A DNA stretch of 64,000 nucleotides from Lichenostomus cassidix (GCA_008360975.2 CM039182.1:89239405-89303404); one strand, 5' to 3'. Shown: positions 48,660 to 62,704, counted from the stretch's first letter. Numbers and translations: made by a program. The notes: generated from the letters alone by a model not told the origin.

Positions 48660-49100
48660 TTAATTTCGCCAGCACTGTAGATATAAACTTTCTCCTAGCT
48701 AATATCACAAAATGTAACAAGGAGTTAAGTTGGAGTCGCAAAGTCTGCAGTTCGTAACTTGACATCCTGTCTTTGCAGAGTCCACTCTGCAGCTGACACA
48801 AAGCTCTATTTAATGTGCTGCCAATCACTTCTAGTCAAGTACAGTACCGTAAATCCTCGAGTACTCTTTCAAAATGATTTTGTTTATATCTTTTTCCATT
48901 TAATCTGCTTCTCTCTCGCCATACAGTGGTGTGTAAATCCAAGCAAAATTGCCAGTATTGGCTCCAGGAAAAAGTTATCCTTTAAATTGCTTTCATCTTC
49001 TCTGATAGAGTTCTAGGAAGCAACCAGCTTGCTAAGGTATAAGAGAGAGGCTATGAAGTCTCTATGTAAGTCTCAAATAATCAGAAATGTACTGTTAAAT

Positions 49101-49130
49101 ATATATTACTATTTGATAATAGTAATATAT
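49101..49130. repeat. Perfect AT-rich hairpin
   Basis: ATATATTACTATT (49101-49113) and AATAGTAATATAT (49118-49130) are perfect 13-bp inverted arms around a TGAT loop. No associated transposon was identified. Confidence 0.9.
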
Positions 49131-49200
49131 TTTGTGCAGATTTGAAGGACACAAGTCCACAGGTAGTTATAGAAGAGTTTAACTATGGCCAATAGCATCA

Positions 49201-51660
49201 ATAACTCAGTTGTTCTTTATTCATCGAAAAAATTAGGTGAACTTTTTCTTAGCCCTCCTCAATTGTCCCTTTCTTGGTCAGCTTTGCACCCACCTAGGCT
49301 GTTCACTTGATTCAGTCTTGATCCATAACAGCTTTCCTGGCTTTTCTTCCACCATTTTGTGACCAACTCACATCATCTTTGATATGATCCTTTTCTCAGC
49401 CTCTCATGTTTAACCATTCTGTGCCTTCTTACAATCTCTCAGGTTCATTCCCTTTGCTTTATCTTCTTTTTGTTTTTTCCCCAATGATATCAAGAAGACT
49501 TTTCTGTACTTTATGCCACATCTTCTTTCTGCAGGTCTGTCCCAGCATCACCAGTTGCAGTGGCTACATGTGAGGCTTCTGCTCTCAGCAAGAATCAAAT
49601 ATCTGCACTTATCACAACTACGCTCACTTCTTTCGCTTTGTACTTGATCTCCTGCTCCTCAGATCTGTATTCATCCTAGCTGAACAGATGTTATCTAGGT
49701 TAGCACAGACAAACTGAGGTGCCATGGTGCCATTCTTCAAACCCTTTTATTCTTTCTGCTTCTCTCTTTTTCTCACACTATCCTGTCTTATCTCCTTTCT
49801 CTCTCCCACTGGTTCCAATACATCCACTCTAATCTCCTCCCTCTTTCCTGATGGCCTTTTACAGTACAGAACCACACAGAGAATTACTGTTCAGCAAAAC
49901 CAGTACTGTTCAGCAAAATGGTTCTGTTTTTCCTATCATAGGAAAAAATCTGCTTGACTGTGCTTTATTCTACAAACTTTGACCTTTTTATCAGTGTGCT
50001 CACTGAGATGAATGTTTTCAATTGCTGTTCTGTACTCATTTCTAATCATATTCTATGCTTTTACAAACCCATTCTATATGTTCAATGCAATTGAAATTAC
50101 TGTCATCTAATTCCCTAAATACCTTCTCAACCCAAAACTCTGCAATATATTCAATGATTTACTGTCTTGTCTCGACAAAGCTAGTTGTTTTCTTCTTCTT
50201 GTAAGCAGGACCTCTCTTGATTTCATGTTTACTCTGGTTTCCGTATTTCCTTTTTGATTGGTCTTCCAGTCTTTGACTGAATAGTCTCTATCACCTCCTA
50301 CAGATATCTGAGGGTGCTGCAATAGTCAATTTCTGTTTCCCTTTTTTGTAACATTAATGGTGGCTGGGGCAAGGACCAACCCCTCTCTGTAATAAGGAGA
50401 AGTCTCATTTTCTTGCATTGCAGTCCAATGAGGAAGAGGAATGATGGAAAGCATCAGACATGGGAGATAATTTGTTAGCCTGGCATCTTATACCACTGTT
50501 CTCACTTGCAGCCTCTCAATCAAGAGCAATAATGCAACATGTTTTGAAAGGAAAACCCGACTTTTTTCCTTTTGACCAAAGAAAATGCTGGGCTACCTCT
50601 CAGGAATCCTCACCAATTACTACCTGCCAGCTCTAGGTCAACCTGTCTGGGGATGCAATTACAAAATTCTTCTTCTTTCCACAATTATCCTCAAACTTTT
50701 TCACAAGAAGTTTTTTCTTCCCCTGCAGTGGGAAAGAGCTGCCCCTACACTGTGGGACACATGCACTTAAGTCATCAGAGATGCACACTGCAGTTAGTGC
50801 TGGATTGCACAGAGACAAAGTCCTGAGAAGCCTCCTGGTAATCCTCACAAGCACTGAGAAGAAGACCTGTTTCCCAGAAATGCTTCTTCATCTACACATC
50901 CAAGAATTCTTAAAAAAATTTTAGTCAGAAAAGGTGGAATAAAAGAATCAAGACACACAAAGTTTCATGTGTAGGACTAGGAGTGTGAAGCTCACAGTGA
51001 AGTTCCTTCATCCTTTATAATAGGCACAGGCAATGTCACCACAAGAGCCATGATTTCCATCTCTATTATTATCTCCAATTTGATCATATCTCTAGATATT
51101 GTTGTGAAAAATAAGTCTATGTTTAGCCAATTCTCTGTGACACTCTATTTCCTGAGCATTCATAATTGTCCAGCCCTTTCTGTCAGTTGAATATTGCACA
51201 CATCCACTGCTGCACTAGATTTATTTGTGGTTCTGAGAAATGTCATCAGCTGACATCCACCCAGACTGCACCTGTGAATATTTCTACTACTTCTATTATA
51301 CAATAAATGTTAATTTGGCAATTATATTCAGCATTGGATGATCATTTTAATTGTTAAACTACAGACATTCACTACTGTTTTTATAATTTCCTGTAAATTT
51401 ACAGACATTTAACAACTGTCTTCAACTGGACAAGTCTTCACCAGACACTTTTTAAATTTAAAAATAATTATGTTCATGCTCTTTACTATGCTAGTCTTCA
51501 TAATCCTCTTCAAGCATTTCAATATCCCTACAGTCTCAACAGAAATCAGTATGTTTGAATTTCTCATAAAACTATGTTTTGCACAATGCCTATGGAGGAC
51601 TTAGCAATGCTGTCTCATTATTTTCTTACGAATGTCATCTGTGTGTTTCTACACATACTC
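49201..51660. other. Strand-asymmetric, pyrimidine-rich segment of unknown origin
   Basis: Much of this stretch, above all 49.2-50.3 kb, is visibly C+T-rich on the plus strand (purine-rich on the minus strand), unlike its neighbours. It contains a 15-bp tandem-spaced repeat (TACTGTTCAGCAAAA at 49885 and 49904). I do not recognise a repeat family or coding frame. An old element inserted in minus orientation, or a minus-strand transcribed region, are both possible. Confidence 0.35.
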
Positions 51661-52098
51661 TCATACTCTAGTGGGTCCATAAATTCCTTGCGACATGACC
51701 TGTCTTCTTGGTTTGTGTTTTAAGACGTCTGGCCATAGGAATGTGGGCAATGGGTAGCACAGATATAGTAGTAATGATGTCAACAGCAAAAGCACTAATA
51801 ATGTCACCTCTGGCCTGTTGGTTTCAGAGTTGGATCTAGATCGTGCTGCTAATTTTGCTGCTGAAACATAGGAATTGGTAAGAGTTGCTGAATACATATA
51901 AACAGAAATAGCACTTTTGCAGCTTGAGTCTGTACCTTGGGTGTTTCTGTAGTAAGTCAGAATCTGATGAGTGTATTTTTGTCCATGAGGCAAAGAGCAA
52001 TGAGATTCCTCAGCAAGTGATAGCATTGGTGCTGAAGTGATAGACTCTTGATTGGCAGTGAAAATGTCAGCAAATCTTCCATTTCCAGGTGGTTTCAT
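51661..52098 (-). CDS. Unrecognised 145-codon open frame with a predicted membrane segment
   Basis: An ATG-to-stop frame of 145 codons. Residues 1-95 are polar (start MKPPGNGRFADIF). Residues about 97-122 form one strongly hydrophobic stretch (LLVLLLLTSLLLYL), followed by a basic tail (KHKPRRQ), the arrangement of a single-pass membrane protein. I recognise no family. Against it being a gene: no promoter, splice or poly(A) context was found, and another frame is open for about 46 codons over the 3' third, so the hydrophobic run may be a by-product of a T/A-rich purine-skewed sequence. Alternatives are a decayed retrocopy or an element remnant. Confidence 0.2.
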   Translation of the reverse strand: MKPPGNGRFADIFTANQESITSAPMLSLAEESHCSLPHGQKYTHQILTYYRNTQGTDSSCKSAISVYMYSATLTNSYVSAAKLAARSRSNSETNRPEVTLLVLLLLTSLLLYLCYPLPTFLWPDVLKHKPRRQVMSQGIYGPTRV

Positions 52099-53730
52099 GA
52101 CATACAGTTAAATTAAGCTTATCTACAGACATTAGCCAAATTTGGAAAAATAACAGCAAGGAAATGAATGATACATTGGATTTTATTGGTATAAAACTTG
52201 TTTAGGGATCATCATGTTATGCAGCACCCCCTGAGTGGCATGACTGTACTCAATTGTGCTACTTCTGATGGGTGGGAGAGGGGTGCTTAGGGGACCAGAG
52301 GAATAATATATTCTTTTTGAATCAGGTGAATAGAGAAGATTTGATCTTGAAATTACTAAAATTCATTCATAATTTAGTTGAAGATATTATTCTTAAAATA
52401 TTACCATTTTCAGTGGGAAATCTATCTATTTAGACAATGAACCCACCAAAAAATTGTGCTAACATTGATATCCAAATAACATAATAATGAAAATACATAC
52501 AGACTTTCAGCAGCTATTATAAAATTGCTTAAAATTAGTAAAATAAAAACAAGTAAGTAAGTAAATAAATAAATCTAAAATGGAAAATTGCCTAGAAAAA
52601 AGTTAGTGTATTATGCAAAAGTTTTGTAATATATGAACATTTGTAGTGAAGCACTGTTACATGACTTGGCTAAATAGAGTATCCAGTATGGTGTCTGAAT
52701 AAATATAAAGGCAATAGCTGATATTTGGTGCTGCACCACCTTCTAGCATTTAAAATGTATATCAGAGTACTTACTAGAAGATTACTGGTCATAGCTCTCT
52801 GACTTTTGGAGGTTAAAGTAATATTTTTTGTAGATGCTGTAAGGACTGGCACACTAACAGCTGTGTTCTAAGTCAACTATGTCTACCTGAACTACAAGTC
52901 ATCAACACAAATACGATAGTAGAGACCCAGACTTTATTTTTTATATATATATAAATACCTATAAAATACCTATTTACTGTGCAATGTCATTCTTTATTTG
53001 GAAAGACACCTAGAGTGGGATGTCTAAGACAAGATGCAATTGACTGATTTCACTTCCTTTTGGTTCAATTTTAGGATATTCTCAAGACACTTTTGAAGAG
53101 AAGGGATTTGTTTTCCATGTGTTTCACCCACAGTTTGGTTCAAAATCTTTCATGAAGTGCTAGGGACAGCAAAAGCCTTTGCTCAAAAACTTTGTAGGGA
53201 ACAGTTTTCTGTTAGATTCATACATTACATGACCATTACCCTTGTGTTTTTATGCCTGTTGTCAAATTTGAACGTTCCCTTTTCTGTCTTCATTATATTG
53301 CTTCTAAGGATGTACGAAAGAGTTGATCAACATTATAAGGTTCTTCATAGCTTATAGAGGGTGGTAAACAAGAAAGTAAAAAGGCTTGTCATTCATAATA
53401 AAAGGAAAAGTAGTGCTCCAATCTTTAGATTGCAATTGAAATTTTCCCATTAATGTCAAAATTTGTAGCTGGGACACTGAGGTTTTTTGTTTCTGATACA
53501 GATTCTACCTATGTTTTACCACTGGTTTCATAAGCATGTCATCAGATCATCTTTACCCTGAAGCAGTTGTTCCAGAATGCTATATTCCTATTAATCTGGT
53601 TTCTAGAAAAAATTAAAAAATCAAAATACTTCAAGAACATTAAATTTTATAAACAGCAAGAAAAATAATTCAAGAAGGACAAGGATCCAATTCTCACTTT
53701 CTTTTAATTTCCATTGAACAGGACTTTTAA

Positions 53731-53752
53731 TCATTCATTCATTCATTCATTC
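53731..53752 (+). repeat. (ATTC)n tetranucleotide repeat
   Basis: About five and a half perfect ATTC units are read directly. Confidence 0.95.
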
Positions 53753-56700
53753 ACATGTGCAGCTAAGAGACACAGAATGTTTCTGCTAGCAAATAATTTT
53801 GGTAACAACAACAACAACGATTTTGGACAGCCAGAGAAATTGCATTTATAATGAAGAGACATTCTAGTGATCACTTTACAACTGAAATAGATGGTTTCAG
53901 AAATAGACTGATCTCAGCAGATTTAGAGGTCAGCAATCTAAAGGGTTGAGGTAGTTGTTTTCTAGGTGGCAGAAAATTACCAGCCAGCCTCTAGTCAGAT
54001 ACAGTATTTGGCAGTAGTAATAATTCTATTAGCTCTTCTGTTCCTATTTTCTTCCTTTTTTTTTTTTCTTTGCCCCAAATACAATTATATTTGTTCAGTG
54101 ACAATAATGAACAACGTTCATGGATGAGTCAATGGCAAGTTAATTTTTTGTGCCTTACAAACTTAGTAGTTTTGAACCATTAAATTCTTTAAAAGGGACA
54201 AAGAATCTCTGTTCCAGTGAGATATGAAGTAATTGCTTGTAGCACAGCCCCAGATACTGAACCACAAGTTATGATATTTTTTCTGCTTAGGGATATTTTC
54301 TGGACACTCTTTTGGACTGAGAGAGAGAGAAAGAGAGAGATATGCATCATCATACCTAACTCATCACACTAAACATACATTTTATTTCCCATGTTAGCAC
54401 CTTATACATTTTATAAATAACTGTGCTGTTTCTCACAAATTCCGTATTAAGTTGCTTAAAAAGTTACTATATCAGTACATGCCTCTTTTGTCGACTTCAT
54501 CAGTGTTGTTCAAAATAGCTCTTCCCAAGATGATCTACTGTGGGTAGGTGTCCTGTTTTCATGAGTTTTTGTATTTTGATTTCAAGCCTTTTATATTTTT
54601 CAGTGTACATTGTTTTCTATAAAATCATTTTCATTTAAGAGTGTATAATTTCAGTATGATAAAGAAGAGTACAGAATATATAAAAAAGCATAAAAAAGCA
54701 TATAACTTTTTGATTAGATAACATTTAAAGTTTTTTCAAATAAAGGAAAGCATAGTAATATCAATTATGCATTTTATAAAATTTATTTACTCTTTTATAA
54801 AACATTAGTGAATCAGTTTTATGTACTTCAGGAATATGTGGTAGGAAAAAGACCTCAAAAAGAGCACATTTTTAACAGTTTAAAATAAAAGACTTTGGTT
54901 GTCCAGCTCTTCATGTGAACCCAAATTAGCATTCTGTGTTCATCTTGAGCTTGGATAGATTTGAAGCCTTTCATGTCTAAAACCGCATGATCAAGGGCAA
55001 AATCTTTTGCTAGCACTGGAATCTGGAGGGGGAAACAAGACACGCACACATGGCTTTATCACTGTGTGTTTTACTGCAGAGACCATGAAAAAAATCTCCA
55101 TTGTGTTTTATTTAATTAAAGCACACTGCCCCCTTTTGAATTTCTTTTTAAGAAAAAATAAATCCTTTCTCATTAAAGATGTAGAGACCTACGATATATA
55201 GTCTCTTGTCACAATGCTAGCTTTAACTATACTTTAAACAGCTTACAAATGACAGATCCTATATAAAATAATTTGATAGGCCCATAATTAATTCAATTGC
55301 GGGAACCTTGCCTGGGTAAGAATCATGTTTGAATATTGTCCCTCACGAAATATTATCTTCTGATTAGCTTGGATTTTCACTAGCAGGCAATGTGTATGGG
55401 ACTTACAATGTAACACAAATGCATCTTTCTTGTAGTTTCATCTATGGTTTCACATATGTGGAATTATAGACAGAAATTTTGTGTGAAGGAGAATCATCTA
55501 CTGTATGTATTCCAATTGGCTGTCTATCAAAAATTACTAATAGGTTTGGCCTGATGTTAAACCCATTTGATCATGAGCACTTTTTAAGTGAAATTTGAAC
55601 TTGTAAATCATAGTGTGCCAGTCTAATTTAGGTGAAATAGGAGAAGCAAAATATAAAAATTTTCAAAAACCCAAAATTTAAAAATAGTAGCAAGAAAGGC
55701 AAATGTAGTGGAGAAGTGGAGAGAGGGAGAAAAACATGGAGAGAACAAAGATTACAGTGAAGAAAGAGACTGCAAACTTATTATTTATATAATATCCATT
55801 GCAGAACAAAACCCTCAAAATTCTATGGATAAGTAGTTGTGTACACATGCACATCTGAAGGAAATCAGATCATCTACCTTAATATGTACCTGTAAAAGCA
55901 TTATCGTTATGTAAAAACAAAACTAACAAAAACCATTGATAAAAATCAATCTGAAATATTTATGTGTGAAGAATAAACTTCCACAACAAACTCATCAGAG
56001 TTACATCAGAAGGTAAAGAAGAGCAGCAGCTTACCATACTTTTGAGAACACAAAACATTTTTTAGGATATAAACCTTTGTTAACACTTTATTGCAGAGAA
56101 ATTATTTTAAGCAATTATTCAAAAATTTAAAAAGTCTTAATAATTTCTGATTTTCTGCTACTATGTCAAGTACTGAATAAAATCTATGTCAAAATTTCAA
56201 GGAGTTTTTTAGCAAATATTGAAAATAATCTCTGACTTGAAAAAACTTACTTGGAACTTAACCTTTTGTTTTGAGCTTTTTCACAATATTTTCTCATACT
56301 ATTTGTCAAGTGACCACAGTTCAGTTATGTAGTTTTGTCTGCAGAAAGCTAATTTAGTGTGACTGTTTGACAGAAGTGTAAACACACATTTTATTGCATT
56401 CTGCAATAAACAAAACAGAAAGTGATCATAATATTGTTAATTGTCCAAGACCTAAACAGATTAATATCTACAAAAAGATTAATTCCGAATATGAAATATC
56501 ACTAAGATTTAAGATAATTAATTTCAAAAGGATATGAATTGTAAATAATAAATGTACATTGACATATATAAAATTTAGAAACACTTAGGAAATTTTTTTC
56601 ATATTAATTGTTATCTAAGAATAGGACCCACAAAATCACTGAGAAAGTTTGCAAGGATGTGAATGTTTCAAGACAAATCAAAAGACCACATGCAGCACTC

Positions 56701-59700
56701 CATTAGTGTCAGCACCCGCAGCCATTAAGACTTTTCCTTCACCATACCCTACTACTGTAGAAGTGCCTCTCTAAGCCATGCCCTAAAGGAGCCATAGGAA
56801 TTTTGTGCAGTGTGCTTCATTAATCTACTGAACTTCACAACACCTATGAACTTCACAGGGGCCATTTTTTATGACAGCAATTTTATAGTTCTCCTCTGGT
56901 CATTTTACCTTCTGACAACCATATCTCAGGAAGATCTTTGAAGAGGGCATCTATACTCCTGCATGGTGTTCCAATGGCTTCAGTGAGGACTGAAATAAGA
57001 TGTGTGCCACCATGGGTCTAACTACAGGTACACTGTAAAAAGGAACAAATGCTGAAGCAGGATAACTTGTAGAATTGAGCTCTAGAATGTGCTAATTGAA
57101 AAATTTCCTACCTCCCTTAAGGCCTCTGAGATGTACAACTATGTCATATTTTGATAAGGAAAATACTTTAAAAAAATTAAACCAAACTGAATTGGATAGT
57201 CTGACAGAGGTTTTTTGTGAGACTGTGATATTGAGAGACTTTGCCAAACAGACACATCATTAATGGTGAAGTGTTTTTTGTGGGCATGTCTAAGTGAAGA
57301 CTAATAAAGAGGAAAAACATGGCCAAGCACTGGCCATTCTTTAGCACTGAGTGGCAGTAAGACTTGAAATGTTCGTGCTGCTTAAATCTGTAAAGCACTG
57401 GGTAGAAAAAGGAGAGCATAGAGACTGGAAATAGAAATACTTGAGAAGCCGTGAGCTTAGATGCAAAGCTTATCACAAGTCTAAAATACTTCATAAAACT
57501 CCTTTCCACTAAACAGAAAAAAAATGACTGGCAGATGTTCAGGAGTACTCTAACACAGGGTGGGATTCACCTTCTCTTCACTGTTCATTATTTTATATTC
57601 AGCTCTTAGGGGGTGTGACTCTGCATGTATCATTGTAAAAGTGAAATACAGATGAGCATAACAGAATTTAGGAATGTTAATTTATTATGCTTGTTTTGCC
57701 CACTCCTTAGTAGCTACTGTAAGAATAAGAGAGGGTAGGCTACTTTGCTGATTACTGCCATGCTTCTACCTGGTTAAACAGGCCACATTCCTTATTGCAC
57801 AGTTTGAGCATCTTTTCTTTTAGTTTATCTGCCAAGATGCTAGTGGTAAACCATCTTTGAATGAAAGCTGTATTAGATCAAGACTGACACTTCTATATTT
57901 TTGTCTTTGGAGTCTTGCCCTCATTTCTCACATTTGATACATATACATGATTTTTTTGTCTCCCAGCATCCATGTCCATCTGTTGCAGTGGCATCATGCC
58001 CAGCATTCACAAGTTGGTCAGATTGCTCAGTATGATATAGCTTGTGATAATTCTAGGGGAACAGTATTTTAAACACTGGAATTCCTTCCCCTGAAAGACA
58101 AACTGAAGGATCAGTATTGCATGACCCATTACAACGGGTTGCACCCATCAGCGCTGCTGTGCCATGGACCACTGAAAAGAGGAGAAAAGGAGATGCAGGG
58201 TTCTTGGGCACTGTGAGAGTGAAAAGAAAGTATCCTTTTTTTTGGAAAAGAGATCCTGCAATTCACATGAAGGCTTTATTTTTCTGTAACAGGAGAAGAA
58301 TTACTGCAGATTTCATTTGTGATCCACATGCATAAGAATTGCAACTATTACTTACACCTCAGCATTAACCTTCACCATAAATGTAACTTCCAACACAAGG
58401 CCACTCCTGGCTTTATAGATTGTGATATTTGGAATTCCAATTTGTCAGCATCAATAAATAGTATTCAAACAAATAATGATATTTTTTGTGTGTGTGTGAT
58501 AACTGGGGTGAGTCCCCAGCTGCAAGAGATGAACACATTCATACAAAATTAGCAGAACTGTAAGTTACTTTACTGTTTAAGATTATACCCTTTTGTATAA
58601 GGTTTTTAAAAATGTTGGGACTATAGGACTTGTTTCATCAACAAGTGCCATCTTGAACTCTACAACAATTGCAGAGATATTTTAAAAGGAATATTTTTTT
58701 ATTACATCAAACATTCAACTGAAAAGCATACTAAGAACAATAGCCCTTGTTATTTTTATTTTATGTAGTTTCCTTGTTAGTATTTTTCAAATATCTATGT
58801 TGAAGTTACCATGTCTGTAAAAGCAGCATAGGACTGTATTGATTTATAGAAACATTGATTTTAGGGAAAGAAGAAACTATTATGACTACCTTACTTGAGC
58901 TCTTGTGTAACACAAGACTAAATGATTCGTGTTGCAAGACAGTGCTTGAAGTTTTGCTTGAAGTAAATCCTGCCCTTTCAGTTTATAAAACCTATGAAAT
59001 CCTAATGGATCTAAACTTCTGTACCAGTTATGTATTGACATGTGAAAAAAGAGGAAATAAACTTTTGAGAGCTCCTACACAGTAAAGAAATAAATCAATT
59101 GTAAAAAATTACTCAAGTGAAAATTGCATGCAAACTCACAAAACTTACACAGGGCTATAAATGGAGTAGACTTTTGTCTTGCAAAAGCAAATGTAATACA
59201 AACGTACAGAAAGTTCAGCAATTAAGGAAGGGGGAACATGAACAAAAACTTGCAGGACCAAGACATAGACTTTTCAGCTCCTTGCCTAAAACACAGAAGA
59301 CCATTATATCTACATAAGTCATTTAACCTTCCGGTGACTGAATTGATAGAGAAATATTATTTAAATATGGCAGCAAATTTTATTTTTTTGTATCTGATTC
59401 ATAACTGTATGAGGATTTTTAATTGTACTAGCCTGAATTTCTTAGATAACAAGTGTAGCCTGCCAAAGAGTTAGTGTCCATTTAATTCCAGGCAGAATTT
59501 GGCCTCAAAAGCAAAGATTTTATGCAGACCAGTCAAAATTAGTCAAAGTTTTGTCCTCTTCGTCAAAATTAAATTCTGTTTTAATGCTTCATTTTTATCT
59601 ACAATTTTAGATTTTCTACTACTTATTTCATGATCCCTGAAAACACACAGAAAAAAGAAAAAGTCAGGCTTTTAAGAGTCATCTTTGTATTTTGGACAGA

Positions 59701-60789
59701 CATAATTCTCATGCACTTCTATAACTCAATGTGTGTCTAGCTGATTCATAAAAACTGCTGATTCATAAAAACATTTTCTGAAAGACTACAGGTGAAAGGA
59801 TGCTGAAGGATATGTTGTCCCTAGACAGTGTCCAACTCGGGGTAACAATCTTTTTTCCTCTTACAATTCATTGGTTTATGCTTTATTTTACTTTAAAAAT
59901 ATTTAAACAATGTATTTTAAACATTCACAGCAAAGTCCTTTTTGTGGGAATAACTGCATTTTTCTGAGAATTTGTATTTTCTAATGGTATGTCTTCCATG
60001 TGGTAGACTTTTTCAGAGCATTAAAATCCAAAGCTGTTACAATGGCTTCAATGCCTTAGACTGAAAACTGAAAATCAAACAACTTAGTATGGACATGGAG
60101 ACAAAGAAGGAGAAAACATTCCATGATGAACTGCTCATGACAAATGAAATTGCTATTTAAAAACATTTTTATTATGCTGACTCACATTACTAATGGCTCA
60201 CCCAAAGAATATTTCAGTACATTCATGCCTTCAATCTTCACTGGTCATACCAAAGAGTTTGCAGGAGCAGCTCCCTCAACCTACTCTTCTATATCTGTTG
60301 TGGGGACTCATCTATTCAGAATACACCATGTTAACACAGCACTGTCGATGGAGAGATACATGAGACCCTCAGAATAATTTCTCTTCCCTCTGAGCTCTGA
60401 TAATGCCCACCATTAGGGAAGGTGGAAGACAAGCATTACTTTTTTGAGAAAACGGTTCATTGTGAATGCCAGCATAGTGTAGGTTTCAGAAATTCTGTGA
60501 TGGACCCAGAGACATCAAGCACACACTACACAATAAAGCTCCTGCTCAAAGGAGAGATATCACAGACACACACACATATGTGATCGGCTTTACACATTCA
60601 GATTGTTCTTAAAAAATTGATTGGTTCAACGGTGTTTTGATAAGACTGAAAACATAGTATAGGCTATGCCTCTGGAGACAGTTTTCCGTAGGTTGAGTCC
60701 TGAACTATCTATCTTGATCATCTTAAAGATTTTGCTTTATTATGCCGGTTCTCCTGGAACTTCTGAAAGATATTGTAAACTCTTCTAGG

Positions 60790-60840
60790 AAAAAAAACAA
60801 AACAAAAACAACCAAACAACAAAAAACCAAAACAAAACCC
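60790..60840 (+). repeat. A/C-only low-complexity run
   Basis: Fifty-one consecutive bases are A or C (AAAAC- and CCAAA-type units). No retroposed sequence was recognised upstream. Confidence 0.85.
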
Positions 60841-61506
60841 GCACAATTATATCAAAATAACTAAAAATACATAGTCATAGATCCACTGTTAAGGATTAGC
60901 ATTAGTTCCCATCTCATCTATTGCTTCAGGAAATGAAAAGTCAAGTAGACTTTTTGAGGTCTTTCAATTCAATCCTAAAAAGGGCTGTTGGGATTTTTAA
61001 AATTTTATTTATTTAAAACTGAAATAATTTTCTTTCACTTGATTTCACTACAGAACATTGCTACTATAGTCAGGATTTTAAATGCAGGGTGATAAATGAG
61101 AGTGTCTGAGGGTCTGTTTGGGTTTTCCTTACAGTGCTGGGTTAGAGAAGGTGCATCTCAGATCAGCCTTAAAAAGAGCTTGGTCTATAATGCAATAAGA
61201 TTTGCTTCCTTTTGCTTGTTAAGAATGAGAGAACTAAAATGGTCTGTAATAAAAATTGCCACCATCCTGTTTCTAGAACACATTTTCTATAACACCTTGC
61301 AATGACAATGCTTCTTATTTTTCCCCACTACTGTTTAAAAGTCCATTCACTTGCACTGGCATAAGCCTTTATTATATTTCTCTCCTCATCTATCCTTCAG
61401 TTAATAAAACCATAGGTGGTAATTCACAGTGTTTGTGTCCCATTTCTGTGTACAATATGTGTGTAACTGCAGTGGTGGAGGGAATAATCAATGGACATTA
61501 ACTATG

Positions 61507-62013
61507 TTAAACAAGAAGCATTGTATCCGCAAGCATGAACCACAGATTCCCACAGAAATTCTCTAAATCAAGTGTTGAGTAGATTTTTGTCTTCCTGGCT
61601 ATTTTGTTATCTCTGTTGTAAGACCCTTGGTTTTTTTGGCACTTCTGAACAGATATTGTGATAGACACCATGGTAAACAGCTCTCTTATTGTATTTTGTA
61701 CTAGGATATTGAACATTTTCCTGAGCAAAGTGCAATGTGATGCCAAGTATTTCCATCCCCTGCAGCTTCTTACAAAGGGAACCAGTCCACAGCTTGCTAA
61801 TAGAGATGGAGGAGCTCTTCCTTGTAAGCTTTCAAAATAATCCATTTTAAAAGACTGTTTCAGCATAATAAATGCTTGGTGACTTGAAATCCCAGTGGGT
61901 CTTGAAGAAACAAATACTGTACTGTATATGCCGAATCTGTACAATTTGAGCTCTGCACTTGAAGTGCTGCAGACCTGTCCTTGCACTGATAATAACAGCC
62001 TTTTCAGGAACAA
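61507..62013 (-). CDS. Unrecognised 168-codon open frame (longest in the window)
   Basis: An ATG-to-stop minus-strand frame of 168 codons. Its translation has mixed composition, with short hydrophobic and basic patches and scattered Cys, but no signal peptide, repeat or motif that I recognise. A 60-codon plus-strand frame overlaps it, which argues that low stop density, not selection, explains its length. No splice or promoter context was found. I list it because it is the longest open frame, not because there is functional evidence. Confidence 0.12.
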   Translation of the reverse strand: MFLKRLLLSVQGQVCSTSSAELKLYRFGIYSTVFVSSRPTGISSHQAFIMLKQSFKMDYFESLQGRAPPSLLASCGLVPFVRSCRGWKYLASHCTLLRKMFNILVQNTIRELFTMVSITISVQKCQKNQGSYNRDNKIARKTKIYSTLDLENFCGNLWFMLADTMLLV

Positions 62014-62585
62014 AAGGAATAATCTACAGTTACAAATAAGAAACCGGAATTAGCTCTGATTTAATACTTCTTTATACATAGCTTACTTTCTATCATTGTT
62101 ACAACTGGACACATCAAACATATCCATTCCATTGATACAGATGTATGATGCATAACAGAGGAAAAAGAAACATGAATTAAAGAAACATTGTGTTTGTACC
62201 AAGCTTATGCTGTTTAAGTATTGAAACTGTGGTTGAAGTTTAATGGCTCTGTGTGAGGCTCTGATTTTTTTTTTCCTCTCTCTTTGTTAGGTTAATTCAG
62301 CTTCAATAACAAGTCTTTTCTGTCCTGCTACCAAATACCTCCAAATGTACAGCAAGGGAAACTGGCATTTCAAATTAAGGGAAACAGTGAACCAAAACAA
62401 GAACACAATAAAAGAAAGAGCAGGGTGATACATGTAAATGATGTACTCACTGGGAACTAACAGTGGTAGCTTGCAGTGAAGGGATTTAGCTCTCTGTTAA
62501 TTCAACTGATAGGGAGACAGGCATATTTGGGAAGAGTTTTGGCCAGGTTCCTTAAGCTTACAAAAGCTTTAGTGGTTACATCATT
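62014..62585. other. Non-coding segment
   Basis: No recognised gene, RNA or repeat. Confidence 0.4.
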
Positions 62586-62611
62586 GGGGGTGGGGGGGTA
62601 GGGGGCTTGGG
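62586..62611 (+). other. G-quadruplex motif
   Basis: Four G runs on the plus strand (5, 7, 5 and 3 G) are separated by T, TA and CTT. This meets the usual G3+N1-7 definition with very short loops. It is the clearest plus-strand quadruplex candidate in an otherwise GC-poor window. Confidence 0.85.
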
Positions 62612-62704
62612 ATTTTTAAGAAATGTGTTACTGTAGTCTGGTAAATAGAGAAATAATTCACTTTAATATGGTGGAGATACTCAACTACATTGAAATTAAT
62701 ATTT

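Larger units (their letters stand above)
46996..49200. other. Non-coding segment with a small TG repeat
   Basis: No recognised family. A short (TG)n run lies at 48643-48659. A perfect hairpin lies at 49101-49130. An acceptor-like site at 48778 is followed by an open frame without a good donor. Confidence 0.4.
52099..61506. other. 9.4 kb of non-coding DNA with small simple repeats
   Basis: No gene or mobile element was recognised. It holds short simple repeats: GTAA/ATAA units near 52549-52572, (ATTC)n at 53731-53752, (AAC)n near 53804-53818, GA-rich 54319-54340, and an A/C-only run at 60790-60840. Open frames of up to 110 codons (57177-57509, minus) have no family resemblance. Confidence 0.4.
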
